From Meghimatium bilineatum (Eukaryota > Mollusca > Gastropoda > Stylommatophora > Philomycidae): 64,000 nt of DNA. The stretch is from assembly GCA_034231615.1 (NCBI GenBank), contig CM067306.1, forward strand, positions 35,546,019-35,610,018, read 5' to 3'. Made by a program: the position numbers and the translations under genes. Below, in pieces: positions 8,861 through 22,000 of the stretch. Position 1 is the stretch's first letter. Every line of letters starts with the position of its first letter. Below the pieces are notes generated by a model that worked only from the letters and a program-made list of their open reading frames with translations, was not told the DNA's origin and searched no databases.

Positions 8861-11800
8861 GTAAAAGTAATATATATGCTGTTGTTGATACAACGGATAT
8901 AGTTTTGCAATGTATTGTTCGTGATGCCCCTTTGGGTGTGCTTTATGTTTAAACAAACATAACCCAGCCCACTATTTTTTTAAAATAGGCTACCCGCTAC
9001 ACACTACTCTTATCAAGTTATTATTATATCTATCCGGTCCGTCCTACTACTACACCGCTCTTCGAGTACTGAAAGATTAAAAAAAAAAGGGAATACGGTG
9101 TACCGAAACAGAGAAAACAGATATTCTACACAGATGAAAATGAAAGCAATATTGTAAAGAAATGTATAAAGGAACAACCCAGCCTCCAAAGGAGAGAATC
9201 AATGAACTTAAAATGGAAGACGTCCAGACATTCAATCAGAAATCTGAAAAAAGAAGTTCCAGAAAGATGGAGTAACATCAGAGATGATACAAACCGGTGG
9301 AGATTCCAGTGTTCAAATTAATCAAATATATCATACATGCTACAAGATATGGAAAAGCGGAATATGGCTAGAAGAATGGAAAAAGTCAATATTTATTATA
9401 TACATACTCTTGCCAAAGAAAGGAGACCTTCAACTATTTTCGGACAAATCCGAAAACTCTTCTACTCCAAACCCTCTTCACTCCTGCATGCACTGCAATA
9501 GAACTTTCCTGGCACGAATCAGACTCATCGGGCATCTATGAATTCACAAACCAAATTAGACAATCACAAATGTTTTGTTGTTTTTCTACTTGTTATCACA
9601 TTTATTGTTTTTCATGCCATCACTTACTTCGCTTGCGAAAGAGGAACATCATCATCACATACTGAAAGACTTTAATGTGACTCAAATTGGTCTTTTGATT
9701 CATATCCATCATCGCCATGGATCATACATTATATTTCTTATAGCACAACAATAGTACTATCATCTGGAAAGACAGTAATGTGCCTAATAACTATTTACCA
9801 TATGGTACACATTTAAATGCAGTCTTTGATTAATTCAATTTATATAAGTTCTAACATAGTTAATTTTTCATGCACTTATGGTCAAGATTCTAATATAAAT
9901 TGTTTTATCACTTCTACCTACAACAGATGAACCTGCGACTAACACAAACAAAAAAATAATAGCTCAAAAACAGCAACAAAATCTGAGAAGAGAGAAAATA
10001 TTGAGGTCTTCATCACAAGCAGATAGTAATCCGGAACCTACCATAACCAAACAGAAGCTTGAAGACAGGATTGATCCTTCTATGAAATTATCTATTCAAG
10101 ACAAACCTATGGAGAATAAACATACAGTTGTTTCAGTAAAAAACTCACTCCATGATACTACAACAGTCCAAAAAGCACAACAGCCTACTGACGGAAGCAC
10201 AAGATGTATTGCCAGTGAAGTTATTGATAGCAGTGAGCCAGATAGTGTAAAATGTAGCAGTAGAGGCAGTGGTTCTGGTGACCAGCAATTACAGCTTCCA
10301 AACAGTGATATTAAAGAACTCAATGAGGATGAGGCATTGAGGTAAATATCTGAATGTTATCAACATTTGTAAAGTTTCTTTTCACTATTAAGACCTTTGC
10401 ACACACGTGTGTTTCCAAGGCCTGAAATTAGAGAAATGAATATTAGCATTTTTACTTTTCATGCATGTTGTAAGAGGTGACTAAGGAGGTTATGGTGTGA
10501 AGTTGGTTGTCCCATTCTGTATAGCATTAAAAGTGACCCAGAAGCATGCCAAAGTCAAATATATCAGCTCATAAGGTCAGATATTGCAGCATAGCTGTAA
10601 ACCATGATACAGCACATTCAATTCTGGACTACTGCCAGAATGATGATATACTGCCCTGGTCATGCTAGGGTCAGAGGAAACAAGAGAGCCGACTTATTGA
10701 CAGGCAATGTTAGAAATGGGAGTATTCAGAGGTGAGGGGAGGAAAAGTAGATTTTTTGGAATGTCCCGAAGATCACACAATCAACACCTGACCGGAACTA
10801 TGAGTCTACATACACTGGATTGGCTGCTGGAGCGGAGGGCGGAGAACTTATGGGAATGTCCCGCGTGCTGTGAAGCCAGTTTCTAATCAAGAAACCATTC
10901 TGGACTACATCCTGTTAATCTGCAGGAGTTTGAGAATAAATGCATAAGAAGAAGATGTAATCTTTAATAAGCCTATGGAACCAATAAAAATGGCATGGTG
11001 GGCAGGATTTACTAACCTTTAACAATGGACTAAAAAACACTGCAGAAATTAATAATTCACATTGCTAAATTCATTTTCATTCCAGGGTACATGTGCATCA
11101 AGGGTTGGTTTATTTAAATAGACAGAAATTACTAGCAATAGAGCTTTTGTGCAGTGGGGACGCTTCTCCACAGCTTTATTTCATACACTAAAAATATGTT
11201 TTTAATGCTATTAGGGAGATAGGGTGAATGACTGATGTAGCAAATGGTTGATGTGAAGTAATGTTATCTAGTCATGTTGCGTGATACTATAGTTACTGGT
11301 TCGCCTCTGGGCCAGGTATCACTGATTTCAGTACCTGTGCTGCTTGAACAGGACTGTGGTCCTGCTTGATGTAGGGGATGGTCTGACCAATCTTAGTTTC
11401 CAGACTCTGTTAGCTGGACTAAGCCCCATCTCCACTTCAAAGAGTTGGCCTCGATGGGGACAAATGTTTAAAAATGTTTAACTTTGAGCAGGCTACAAGA
11501 GTATCATGTAAAGAAAGGTGTGTCTAAACAAGATTGTTATGCAGGTAATCAGCAGACCAACACATAGTAGATGTGACTAATTGCTACAGCTTGATAGATA
11601 TCTTGAGGAGGAGGTCCGAGCACTTATGGATGATATATATCTTGAGGAGGAAGTCCGAGCACTTATGGACGATGGTTCAGTGCAGTGAAGATGATCTTTT
11701 GACCAACTATTTATACTCAATCTCTTAACAATATACAATGCTTTGATTAAACTTTAAATGACAGATTGGTCAGTTGCTTGGAAATGAACCCTTCTACTCA

Positions 11801-12988
11801 AAGAGGTATAAACATAGTTGTACAGACCAAGTACCATAGTTGTACAGATCAAGTACCATAGTTGTACAGGTGACCATGGGGCTTCCACAAGAAGAAAATG
11901 TTACTATCAGGCATCTCATTTACTATCATTTACTTAGTTCACAGCCTGTAGTATTCCTGACAGATGCAGGATCAGTGCTCCGGTATGGAGGGCTATCGGG
12001 CCTACAGGTACTGCTGATCGAGATGGGCAGTCAGCATAGAGTGACCATCCAGTGAATGCAATCGCATTGTGGCGTGCCTGGGGATGGGGTCGTTTAGCTG
12101 GGGGTTGGGGACTGCTGATGATAGGTCACGTGCTGTTAGCATGCCATCAAGGGAAGTGGATGATCAGGGCAATTTGAGATTCAGCCCCAGCATGGGATGA
12201 CTGTCCAATTGTGCACAGACCGAGCTGAGTTGTCATTCTGCTCCTCTGAGCAGGATGCAGCAGACTCCGTCGCCACATGTACAAAGTTCAGGATTCACAC
12301 ATGTGGATGAGCATCTCATATGATGAAGCATGTTCTTCAGAAGTGCCTGGATTATGGTGTGCTGAGGCATGTGCACTGACCCAGAGAGATGGTTACGGTG
12401 GAGGAACTCTTCAGACCGCTGTGAGGTTACAAAGCAAGGTCGAGTTTATGGAAGAGATGGAACTTCAGTTATAAGCATGAACCAGGTGAACGAATGAACA
12501 ATAGAAGAAGAAAAATTTACTAGGGTTTTGCTGTTGCACAGTGGTTGGTCTGGGTTGCCACATGTGAGACTTGATCTTCAGACTACCTTTGATATACTAA
12601 GGACATTAAGGTTAATGAGAAAGTGCATTTGCTTGTTAGCTCTGTCACCATTGTGGAGCAGCTAATGAGTTGAGCAGATATTGTGAATGTCCTTCAAGAA
12701 TTTGACTGGAAATAATGAATCAGTCTGACCAGTCACCATCCATGAAACAAGAATTAGGGAGGGGGGGGAAAGAGAGATTGGAGTGGTCAGAAGTAGCTGC
12801 AAAATAAGTCTGATCACCAATCCATATATATTTGGCACAATTGCTTACTGTAAGCTGGAAAAGATATTACTAGAGATTGGAGCAAATATAGTTGTGTTTA
12901 TAGGAGCACTGAAGATAATTCTCACTGAACTAAAAGTTTAAAGAGGCTCAAAAGGTGTAGAAGATTGACTTCATTGTATGTGGATTTC

Positions 12989-13036
<48 letters not shown>

Positions 13037-16000
13037 AAGGCAGTCACCTGCCTGCCAAGGGTACAACTCATATCCCTGTAGTTTCTAGCAGTAACTTCAG
13101 GGATCTCAGAAAAAACACTTGTAATTAAGACATCTTATCCTGGTATTCAGCCTACCTTCTCTTTAGTACAAGCCAAACATTTCCTATCACTATGCCAATG
13201 AGACCTCTAAACTCAAATCTTGAATGTTTATCTATCATTATCACTTTAGAGTTCAGACACAGAAATTGTAACATTTAAAATTACATATGCAAACCTAAAC
13301 ATATTTTTTTAAATCACATATCCAAACCTAAATAAAATGTTTAAATAAAATATGCATACCTAATTATTTAAAAAAAAGTGCATAAGTAAACTTGAATAAA
13401 CAATCTTAACTGATTCAGCACGTAATTATTTTAGAGTTTGAACACATTAATTTTTTAGCTTAAAAAATATTACATATATACACCAGTAAAAAAAATTATT
13501 CTGTGTCTAAAAATTTTTGAACTATATCATATTATATGTCAAATTACAGGGAATTGGATGAACTATGATATTGATGACTGGCATATAAAAAGCTATGTAC
13601 TGCAAAAGTTGTATCAACTAATATAGACATTAATATCATTAAAATGTAAAATTAGATGACACAAAAATTTCACCTATGCGGAACCACAGACCACAATACA
13701 TTTGACAGAGCATTCTAAATAACCATAATTTGTTGGTAATCCACTTCTGGATACATAACATTTTACAAAATTGATATTTGTTTATCGGTTTGTGAATTGT
13801 TCCCAAACTCGTATCATGGCCTTCCGCTAAGAAATTTTAGAATATTGCAGATATAGGTTAGTCAAACTGAAATTATGAAATTTAAACATGATTAAAGTAA
13901 GATGTGTTATATGTCTATTCAAAGAAAAGTGGAAGGACTTTATAGATATGTAGACTGTTATAGCAAATGTATGTTAAATTTAAAGAAATAAATATTCGCA
14001 CGCACAAAATAAAAATATGAAAATGTGAGAAAATAAATTTCACTTACCAAGGATCTGCTTCAGCAATAACTGTCCTAGAACTTTCCTCTTCCTTTCATCA
14101 TATATGTAATCCAATTTCGAAAACACAATAACTTATAAATGCTAACTGGATTTATAGGTTTTTAGTTATTCACAAATTAGCAATGTGACCCCCCAGTTTA
14201 AATAATATGAATAGAAAATGTAAATAGTTAAAATAGTGTTCACATGCTACACATCCATAATGTTTATGCAAATATATACAAGATCCCAGATAGCAAAAAT
14301 AGAAATGTTATATTAGTAAAAGTAAAAAAAAAACTGTGTTAGGAGAATAATTACAAACACACAAGTACCCAGGTACATGATGCTTCTATTATATGCTGTG
14401 ATACAGCTTGAAACAGTACTTAGGACAGAGAGCAGGATTTGAAGAGCAACCTTCACAAATAAATTGGCTTCTAGACTTTTTACACTGAACACAATATTTT
14501 TGATGTCCAGTATATGTAATAATATGTTTGGCTCCTTGTAGTCTTTCTACTTGATGTGAGATTCTTGGTCTTCCACGTACCACAAGAGAGGATCCAAGTC
14601 GTACATTGTCTGGTGTTAAAATAGCCGCTGCTCTGTTCAAGTCATCAATAAGGGATATTTTAAAATCAAGCATGTTGGTTTTCGTTTTATCTTGCCTTGT
14701 AAGGCTATATAAAATTTAAGCATTTGCCTGGCAAATCTCAAGCATCCTGTGAAAGATTTTTTTCCAGCATTTATACGTCTTGCGATTGAAATTGCCATAG
14801 TAGGTCAACATTTGGTCGACTCTGTCACACCCATTCATGGACTGGTTGTAGTCATGGATAACTTTTGGCTTTGTTTTCTGTGTGTTTCTTCTTCCAACAA
14901 CAGTAATACTTTCAATTGAAGCCTTAGAAGATATTATAACAACAGGATTTTGTGCCTTTTTGTCCTTCCATGCTGTGACTAGAATGGAGTTGTTGTCGTC
15001 CAAATAGCTCTTTGTTTGCAACAGATTCAATTTTAATGCTTTTATTTCCAGGGGGAAATTTTTCCTATTTTTGTTTAAGGTTCCTGTGTAATAGGTTTTC
15101 TTGGAAAGCAAATAAGTTATAAGCTTGTGGGTTGTATAGTATCAGTCAGCAAATATATGGTGACAGGTACCTAGCGGAGACAGGAGCGTTTGAAAAACTT
15201 TGACCGCCATTCCTCCATCAAGATCTGCCTCTGGATCGTAAGATGTTTTACTACCAAAATATGGTAGCAAATTAACCACATAACCAGTTGTGGAATCACA
15301 AAGTCCAAATACTTTTATATGATATTTGTGGGGTTTGGTGCCATTATATTGCTTATATTGCCACCGGCCGGTGAAACCAACAACCATTTCATCTAGTGAC
15401 AAATTTTCATACGGATAAAAAGCTTTTTGAAAATTGGACAATAGTAAATTCATAAAAGGCTCTATCTGTGCTTTATTTTCTGAAAGAGGTTTAGAACAGT
15501 GCAACATTGTATGATAGATGCTCAGAAATCTGTCACGAGTAAACATTGAAGGAAATTATTTTGTGTCAAATACTGGAATTGTTGACCAATAGTTCCCGAC
15601 ACTTGGACAACGATTGATGCCCATTCCAATCAGAACTGACAGAAATTTTGTCATTTCATACATTGTTATTGGTGTCCATTGGGAAAAAACAGATCTCTTT
15701 TTAGATGGATTGTTGATCATGCATTTGTGTTCAGCAAATTAGTTTATAGAGTTAATGAGTAACTCTAAAACATCATTTGTAAGAAGAGTCTTCAGGCAGT
15801 CTAGTGGTGTTGATCTTTCATTAAGATCAGCATTATTTTTAGTGAAACCTTCACTGACCTCTCTCCACGTACATTTAGGAGGTTCTGCCTCAATTCTTCT
15901 TCTTTTCACACAGGAACTACGTGGACCTGGTTGAGGAGACGCCCCCTTTTGAGCAGGATCTGAAACGGTATCTACTTCATCAGAATTGTTATCTAATCTA

Positions 16001-19000
16001 TCAAAATCAAAACTTGCATCTTCTATGAATTCTTCATCTGAAGTACTTTCATTATCACTTTCATTGTCCCAATCAACTGCAATTTCTAGCCATTATCGGG
16101 CTTGTACAGCACTCATAAGTACGGAACGTGCTGATGACAAACCTTGGCCATTTTCTATGTTGCTTGCCATTATGAGAATTATAAACACGATAAATAAACT
16201 AATTTATAACAAATAACTTCGATGTACAAATATGCCACGCTCGTCTTATTTGACAAAGATAAGTGTTTACTTCCTGTAGGAAGTAGTTCTAGTTAGTTTA
16301 GGTTAGTCTAAATTTCTAAACAAGACAAAATATTTCATTACTTGTATAAGTCATTTCGGCTGGAAGACATAACGGTTTCTTACTTCTATAAGTTGCTTCG
16401 GCCGGTATCAGTTAAAATACTATATACACACCTAATTGTTTTTTTTAAAAATGCGGCAGTAATAGCCTAAAAAATTTATAAATATTATATATACACCTAA
16501 TTGTTTAAAAAAAATCATATGCAAACCTACAATTTAAAAAAAAATCACATGCAGATGTTTGGGGTGTTCAAACCTCTCTAGTAAACCTTAATATTAATTT
16601 TATTACTAGGAAATTAACCAAAAGATCAATAAAAACCCCTCCCTTTTCGATTTTTTACAAAAAAGGTCTTCAAAATTAGGTAAAACCTTCTCCTTAAGGT
16701 AATCATATCTACAACCCTGGGCCCAAGACTGTATTCCCTGATACGCCTCAGACATGAATTAGGGAAATTTATTTTACTATGCACACTTAGCATATAAATC
16801 AAGAAACTTTATCAAATGTAATTAATGCAGTTATGTTTTCATTATGTTCACAGTATGGAGTTCAACAACGTACAAAAGTTTCAACAGAGACAGAAAGTAA
16901 TCGAGGAAGCAAATAAACACAAGCGAGCACTACTGGCTAAAGCTATAGTTGACAGGTAATGATTGCTGGCTTAAGCTATAGTTAACAAGTAATGATATGG
17001 CTTAAACTATAGTTAGAGTAATAGCATCGACCTTTGTGGCCCATAGGAAATTAGAGAGGGAAAGCAAATCATTAACCATTTGTCCCAGATACTCAAGAAG
17101 GCCCAATTTTCAATGGCCAAAAATATATAATTTAGTATATAAGTATTTCTTTCTCTGGACTACACCCTGAGAGTAATCAGCAAGAGTTTGAGAACAAAGG
17201 CAGAAAAAGAAGTGCAGAAGTTTATTTAATGGGACCTTGAAAAGTGCTTTACCTTGTCAGTTCATCAAACTATTTGTTTTATTTTGTAGCTTATGAATAA
17301 TAATATTAGGAAGTTTTGATGAATTATGTAAAAAATTAGAATGTAGCAGACAAGATTTGAACCTGGTCTGTGCTGGGGACACCAATTCACTGTACAGCTT
17401 GAGCGAACACATTTTCAGAATTCATCCAATTCTTATTTCTGTATCACTCTGAATTATTAACTGTTTGTTCTCGTAGTGTGAAATATTGGTGCAGATAAAA
17501 AGTTTTTGTTTCTTAACCAGTGAGAAATGTTCATTCTCAAATTTGTCCTGCGTCAGGAAATCAGATGATGGTTTGAGCATCTACAAAGCCATATGTGCAA
17601 ACATTCAGGTGGTATTTGAGGACCTTTTGTTTTTGGTCTGCAGTTTAAATTGTATATCAGGAGTGTTAGTTTCATTGCACGTCAATTTCTGCTGAGATGC
17701 TAACCACTCAACTTAGAGGGAACATTGAGATGAACCATATCTTGGAAAGCGTTCCTTTTAATAGTACACTTTCTGAGTTTACTTTAGTATCTCTTGAGTA
17801 ACATCCAGAATGCAACACTTACATATATTTATTCAGACTAGCTTGCACTCGATATATATCTCTCTGTCCCAGAATGCAACTCCTACATATATTTATTCAG
17901 ACCAAAGGGTTAAAAAGTCATAGAGGATTGACGTCACTGTACTTGCATTCCCATATGTGAGTATTTATATGAGACAGTTGTCACTTTCAACGAAGTGGCA
18001 AACCACCTGCCAAGAGTATGTTGTCGAGACCAATAGTCAATAACCTCTTTGATGGTTCTTGTGCGAAGTTTTTCTTTGTCTTCCTGTCTTTTACCATCTG
18101 GTACCCAATTTAACACTTTATTGACCAGCAATCCTGAATGTACTTATTTTCCATTACAATAAATTTTTGATATCGCAACATCACAGTATTTAAAAATCTG
18201 TATAAAATTTAACTCACATCATATAGCTTCAATTTAACTCACATCATATAAGCTTAAATTTAACTCACATCAAATAGCTCAAATTTAACTCACATAGAGC
18301 TTAAATTTTCTTGGTCTGATAATAAATATTTGCATTTTCTGAATGAATTGAAAGCCCCAGTTATTTCCAGACTATAATAAAATCGTATTTATTATAATGC
18401 TGAGCGTCAATTTACATATCTTTCTATATCACAAAATCTCACCTTCCAGGAATTTTTTTTTCAAGAATAATACTTGTAAAAGATGTCAACACTATATTCA
18501 TGGGTGCTGCAATTTTGGAATAATGTTCTATACCAGATAAGATATTCTTAGTAATACTATCACTACGGTTGACTTATTTCTCAAATATTACAATTTTAAC
18601 TCCTGTTGTAGTTGGTCACCAAGTGTTTATAACGTAAATTCGACGACCTTCAAATTTGGTCAATAAAGTATTACTGCCTGTAGTCTATTTTAATTCATTT
18701 GATATTTGTCCACGTATTCTCAATTTTCTTATTATTATTGTTGAAACATGTTGCTGTTTAGTGTCTTCTCTTATTTGCTTGTTGGACTTGAATTCTTCCC
18801 AACCAATATTTTAAAGTTTTCTATGTGATTTGTTCTTATTTTTTTTTTTTCAGTGATTATTTCCCTTGGCTATAATTACCAATTTGTGGGTGAAGGTGGA
18901 GATATTTACTTAGTAAGGTTGTATGGGTGGTGCGCACATCTGTGTATCTGGCAGAAGTCCTTGTGACTATAACAGACATACTACATGTTTATTGGTTGCT

Positions 19001-22000
19001 AGTAAGCTCTAGAAACTTATTATGTTAGCCATTTTGTATCAGCCAGAAGTCAGTAATGTCACAGAATTACACAAAATTTGTGATCAGAACATTTGTGATT
19101 TTATAAAAAAGTTGGAAAAAAAAGCCCACTTACCAAACATAAGTCCAAAGATATTACATAGATAATATAATTTGGTATATTTACTTATCAATTTTATTTT
19201 CAAATTTATGTTAGGTGGTTATTTACATCAATGTGAAAATTCTCTCCCATACATCATCAAAGTTTGCATCAGAAAATAGAACACAAATCAATGAATGAGC
19301 ATAATGATAATTTTCTAGATTAATAGCAACTTAACAGTATAATTTTTACTTGCGATGTTCAAAGTATAATTGTTACTTGCAACTTTCACAGTATCATAAT
19401 TATTTGCAACTTTCAGAGTATAATTATTACTTGAAACTTTTCAAATTTCAGGCAGAAGAAAGCTAAAGCTGAAGCAGTCAAGTTAATGAAAGTTCAGCAA
19501 GAACTGAATCATTTGGACACTCTTTTGACGGCTGATGTTAACATTATACGAGACAGAATTGAGGTAGCCAGCCTGGAGTATATGGATGCTCAGTAAGTTT
19601 GTTGGGGATTTCCCTGGCATACTGGTTAAGCCGTTGTCTTTATGCTCTAGAGGAGTGGGTTTGAATCCCTTTCCAGATGTCTATATGTTTATAAAGGGGA
19701 TTTTTTCAAAAATTCCTGAGGATTATAGCTTTAAGCTACAGAGTCACATGCTCTATGTGGTGCTCACTACAGGTGGAGTGAAGCTGTGTTGAGATTGACA
19801 GAGTACATCTATGGGAAGATATATACATATATATGAAAAGTATATATACTTTTCGGTGCCTACGAAACCTCATGGGAGTACGTTGGCAGGATCGAGTATC
19901 AGACATGCAAATCCTTCAGAATTTCCAAATGCAAACCATCCATGCACTGCTGACTAGGTCCCAATTCCGCTGGACTGGCCAGACAAGCGCCTTCCAAAGA
20001 GATTATTCTATGGGGAGTTGTAAATGTTCAAGCGGAGGGCAGAAAAAGCGCTTCAAGGTTCACCTAAAATACTCTCTCAAGCACTGCAGCATTGATACTA
20101 GCTCCTGGGAGACTACACCACTTGATCGCTCAGCCTGGCACACCCAGATCACTGCTGAGATCACAAAATTTGAAAAAGAAAGAACACTGTGAGCAATTCA
20201 CAAGCGCAAGCGGCGGAAGGACAAATCCGAAAATTTTCTGTGCAATAAAGTCAATATTCTACAGCTTTAAGTTAATATGTATGTTATGCCTCACCATGGC
20301 TTGTTACTGATAGAGTATCACCATGGCGTAGTGGTTAAGTCATTTGCTTTGTGCTTAAGAGGTCGTGAGTTTGATCTTGAGTTGTGACATCTTGTTTATA
20401 AGTACATTTTTTAAAATATTCCCAGTGGATGATCGCTGGAGGTTACAGATTTTTGTGCTATGGGTAATACTTTTTGCAGGCAACTTGTCAAAGTGTTAAA
20501 AGAGGCAAAGTACATATGGGGAACTTCAAGTACAATGAAATCAATCCTCTACACATTTTGAGCCCTATGTTGCTAATAATATAATAAGTGTTATAATTTA
20601 ATAATAACAAGATTGTCAAAGGATAAATCCTCAGTATTAGGGAAAAACCTAATGTACTAAAGATGTGAGGGCTGGTGCAACACAGAGAAATGAGGGTGGA
20701 AAAAACAGAGGAACATTAGGAGTCTTGCAGCAAAATACAAAACTCCTTAGCGACATCAACAGAAATAAATTACATTTCAAATAAAAAGTCTTCATTTCCT
20801 TACATTATGATTCTCTGTTTGTAATATTCATTTCTTGTTGTTTGTTTTTGTCTTGATGAAGACTTTTTAGTAGAAATAGGGTGTTTTGTATTTTGCTGCA
20901 ACACTCCTTACATATCTCTGTTTTTTCCTCCAACAAGATTCTCCATGTTTTACAATGATTGAAAGAGGAATAAAGAATAGTAGCACATTGAACGACCTGG
21001 AGGATAGGATGGATGAGATCTAGCTTTCAGTAACAAGAAGGCAAAAATATAATTTTTTGAAATGAAACCCATCAAAAGTTTCATGTGGAATGGAACTCAA
21101 CTTACCATGATATTGATATCATTGATGCCAACCACAAGATTGGAAGAAAGGAATAATCATTTGCGATTAAGAACATACTCAAACATTACATGTATAGGAG
21201 GCTTGAGGTTGGCAACACCAATGTGTGCCCCTGTAGATAATTAGCAGAAAACACAGAACATATTCTGCAGAGCTACTTACTGTACCACCCCACAGGTAGA
21301 AAACTGACCATCTAATAAGACATCTCTGCCAGACAAGCTCTAAGACCTTGTATTGATGCATCTAAAACATATCTCCCATACAAGCTCTAAGATCCCGTAT
21401 TGGTGCTAGTGACCACAACATATCAGCTAGACAAACTCTAAGACCCTGTATTGGTGCTAAAGACCACGACACAGTTTATTAAATAAATCCATATCGGTGT
21501 ATAACCGTGACATCGGGGAACAAGGAATAACAAGACCTATCATGTTTCATAAGAGGTAATTACTAATGGTTGGTTGTGGGATTGATTGCTTCTTGTAGGA
21601 AGTCAATGCTCAAACAAATTCAATAAACCAGGGGTTGGAAAACTATCCAACCCAGTAAACATTAAGCAAATAATTGTAGCTGCCGACACATTCCTATAAA
21701 TAACCCAATTGCTTTTCTCAGGCCTGGGTCTAAGACCAAATGACTTTAAGAAATTATGTCATTGTGTCTGCACCTAAATATTTATGTTAATGTTCATTAG
21801 TTAATAAATGTTAAAATCAAGATCAAATTATATTTAGTAACATAAACTTGGCTAATTAAGCTTTCATATGAGCTTTTATTTTGTCCGGCCTGCAATCAGC
21901 TGTGTATTTCTGCATCTGATCCTCAGACAAAATAATTTTGCCGATCCCTGTCCTGCCACAAACAGTATCAATCAATTGTTAAACGGAGTGGTGGTAGAAA

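Noticed and set aside
20310..20400. A tRNA gene
   Set aside because: A-box-like and B-box-like words are present, but no cloverleaf can be formed; at most it is a degenerate tRNA-derived SINE head.
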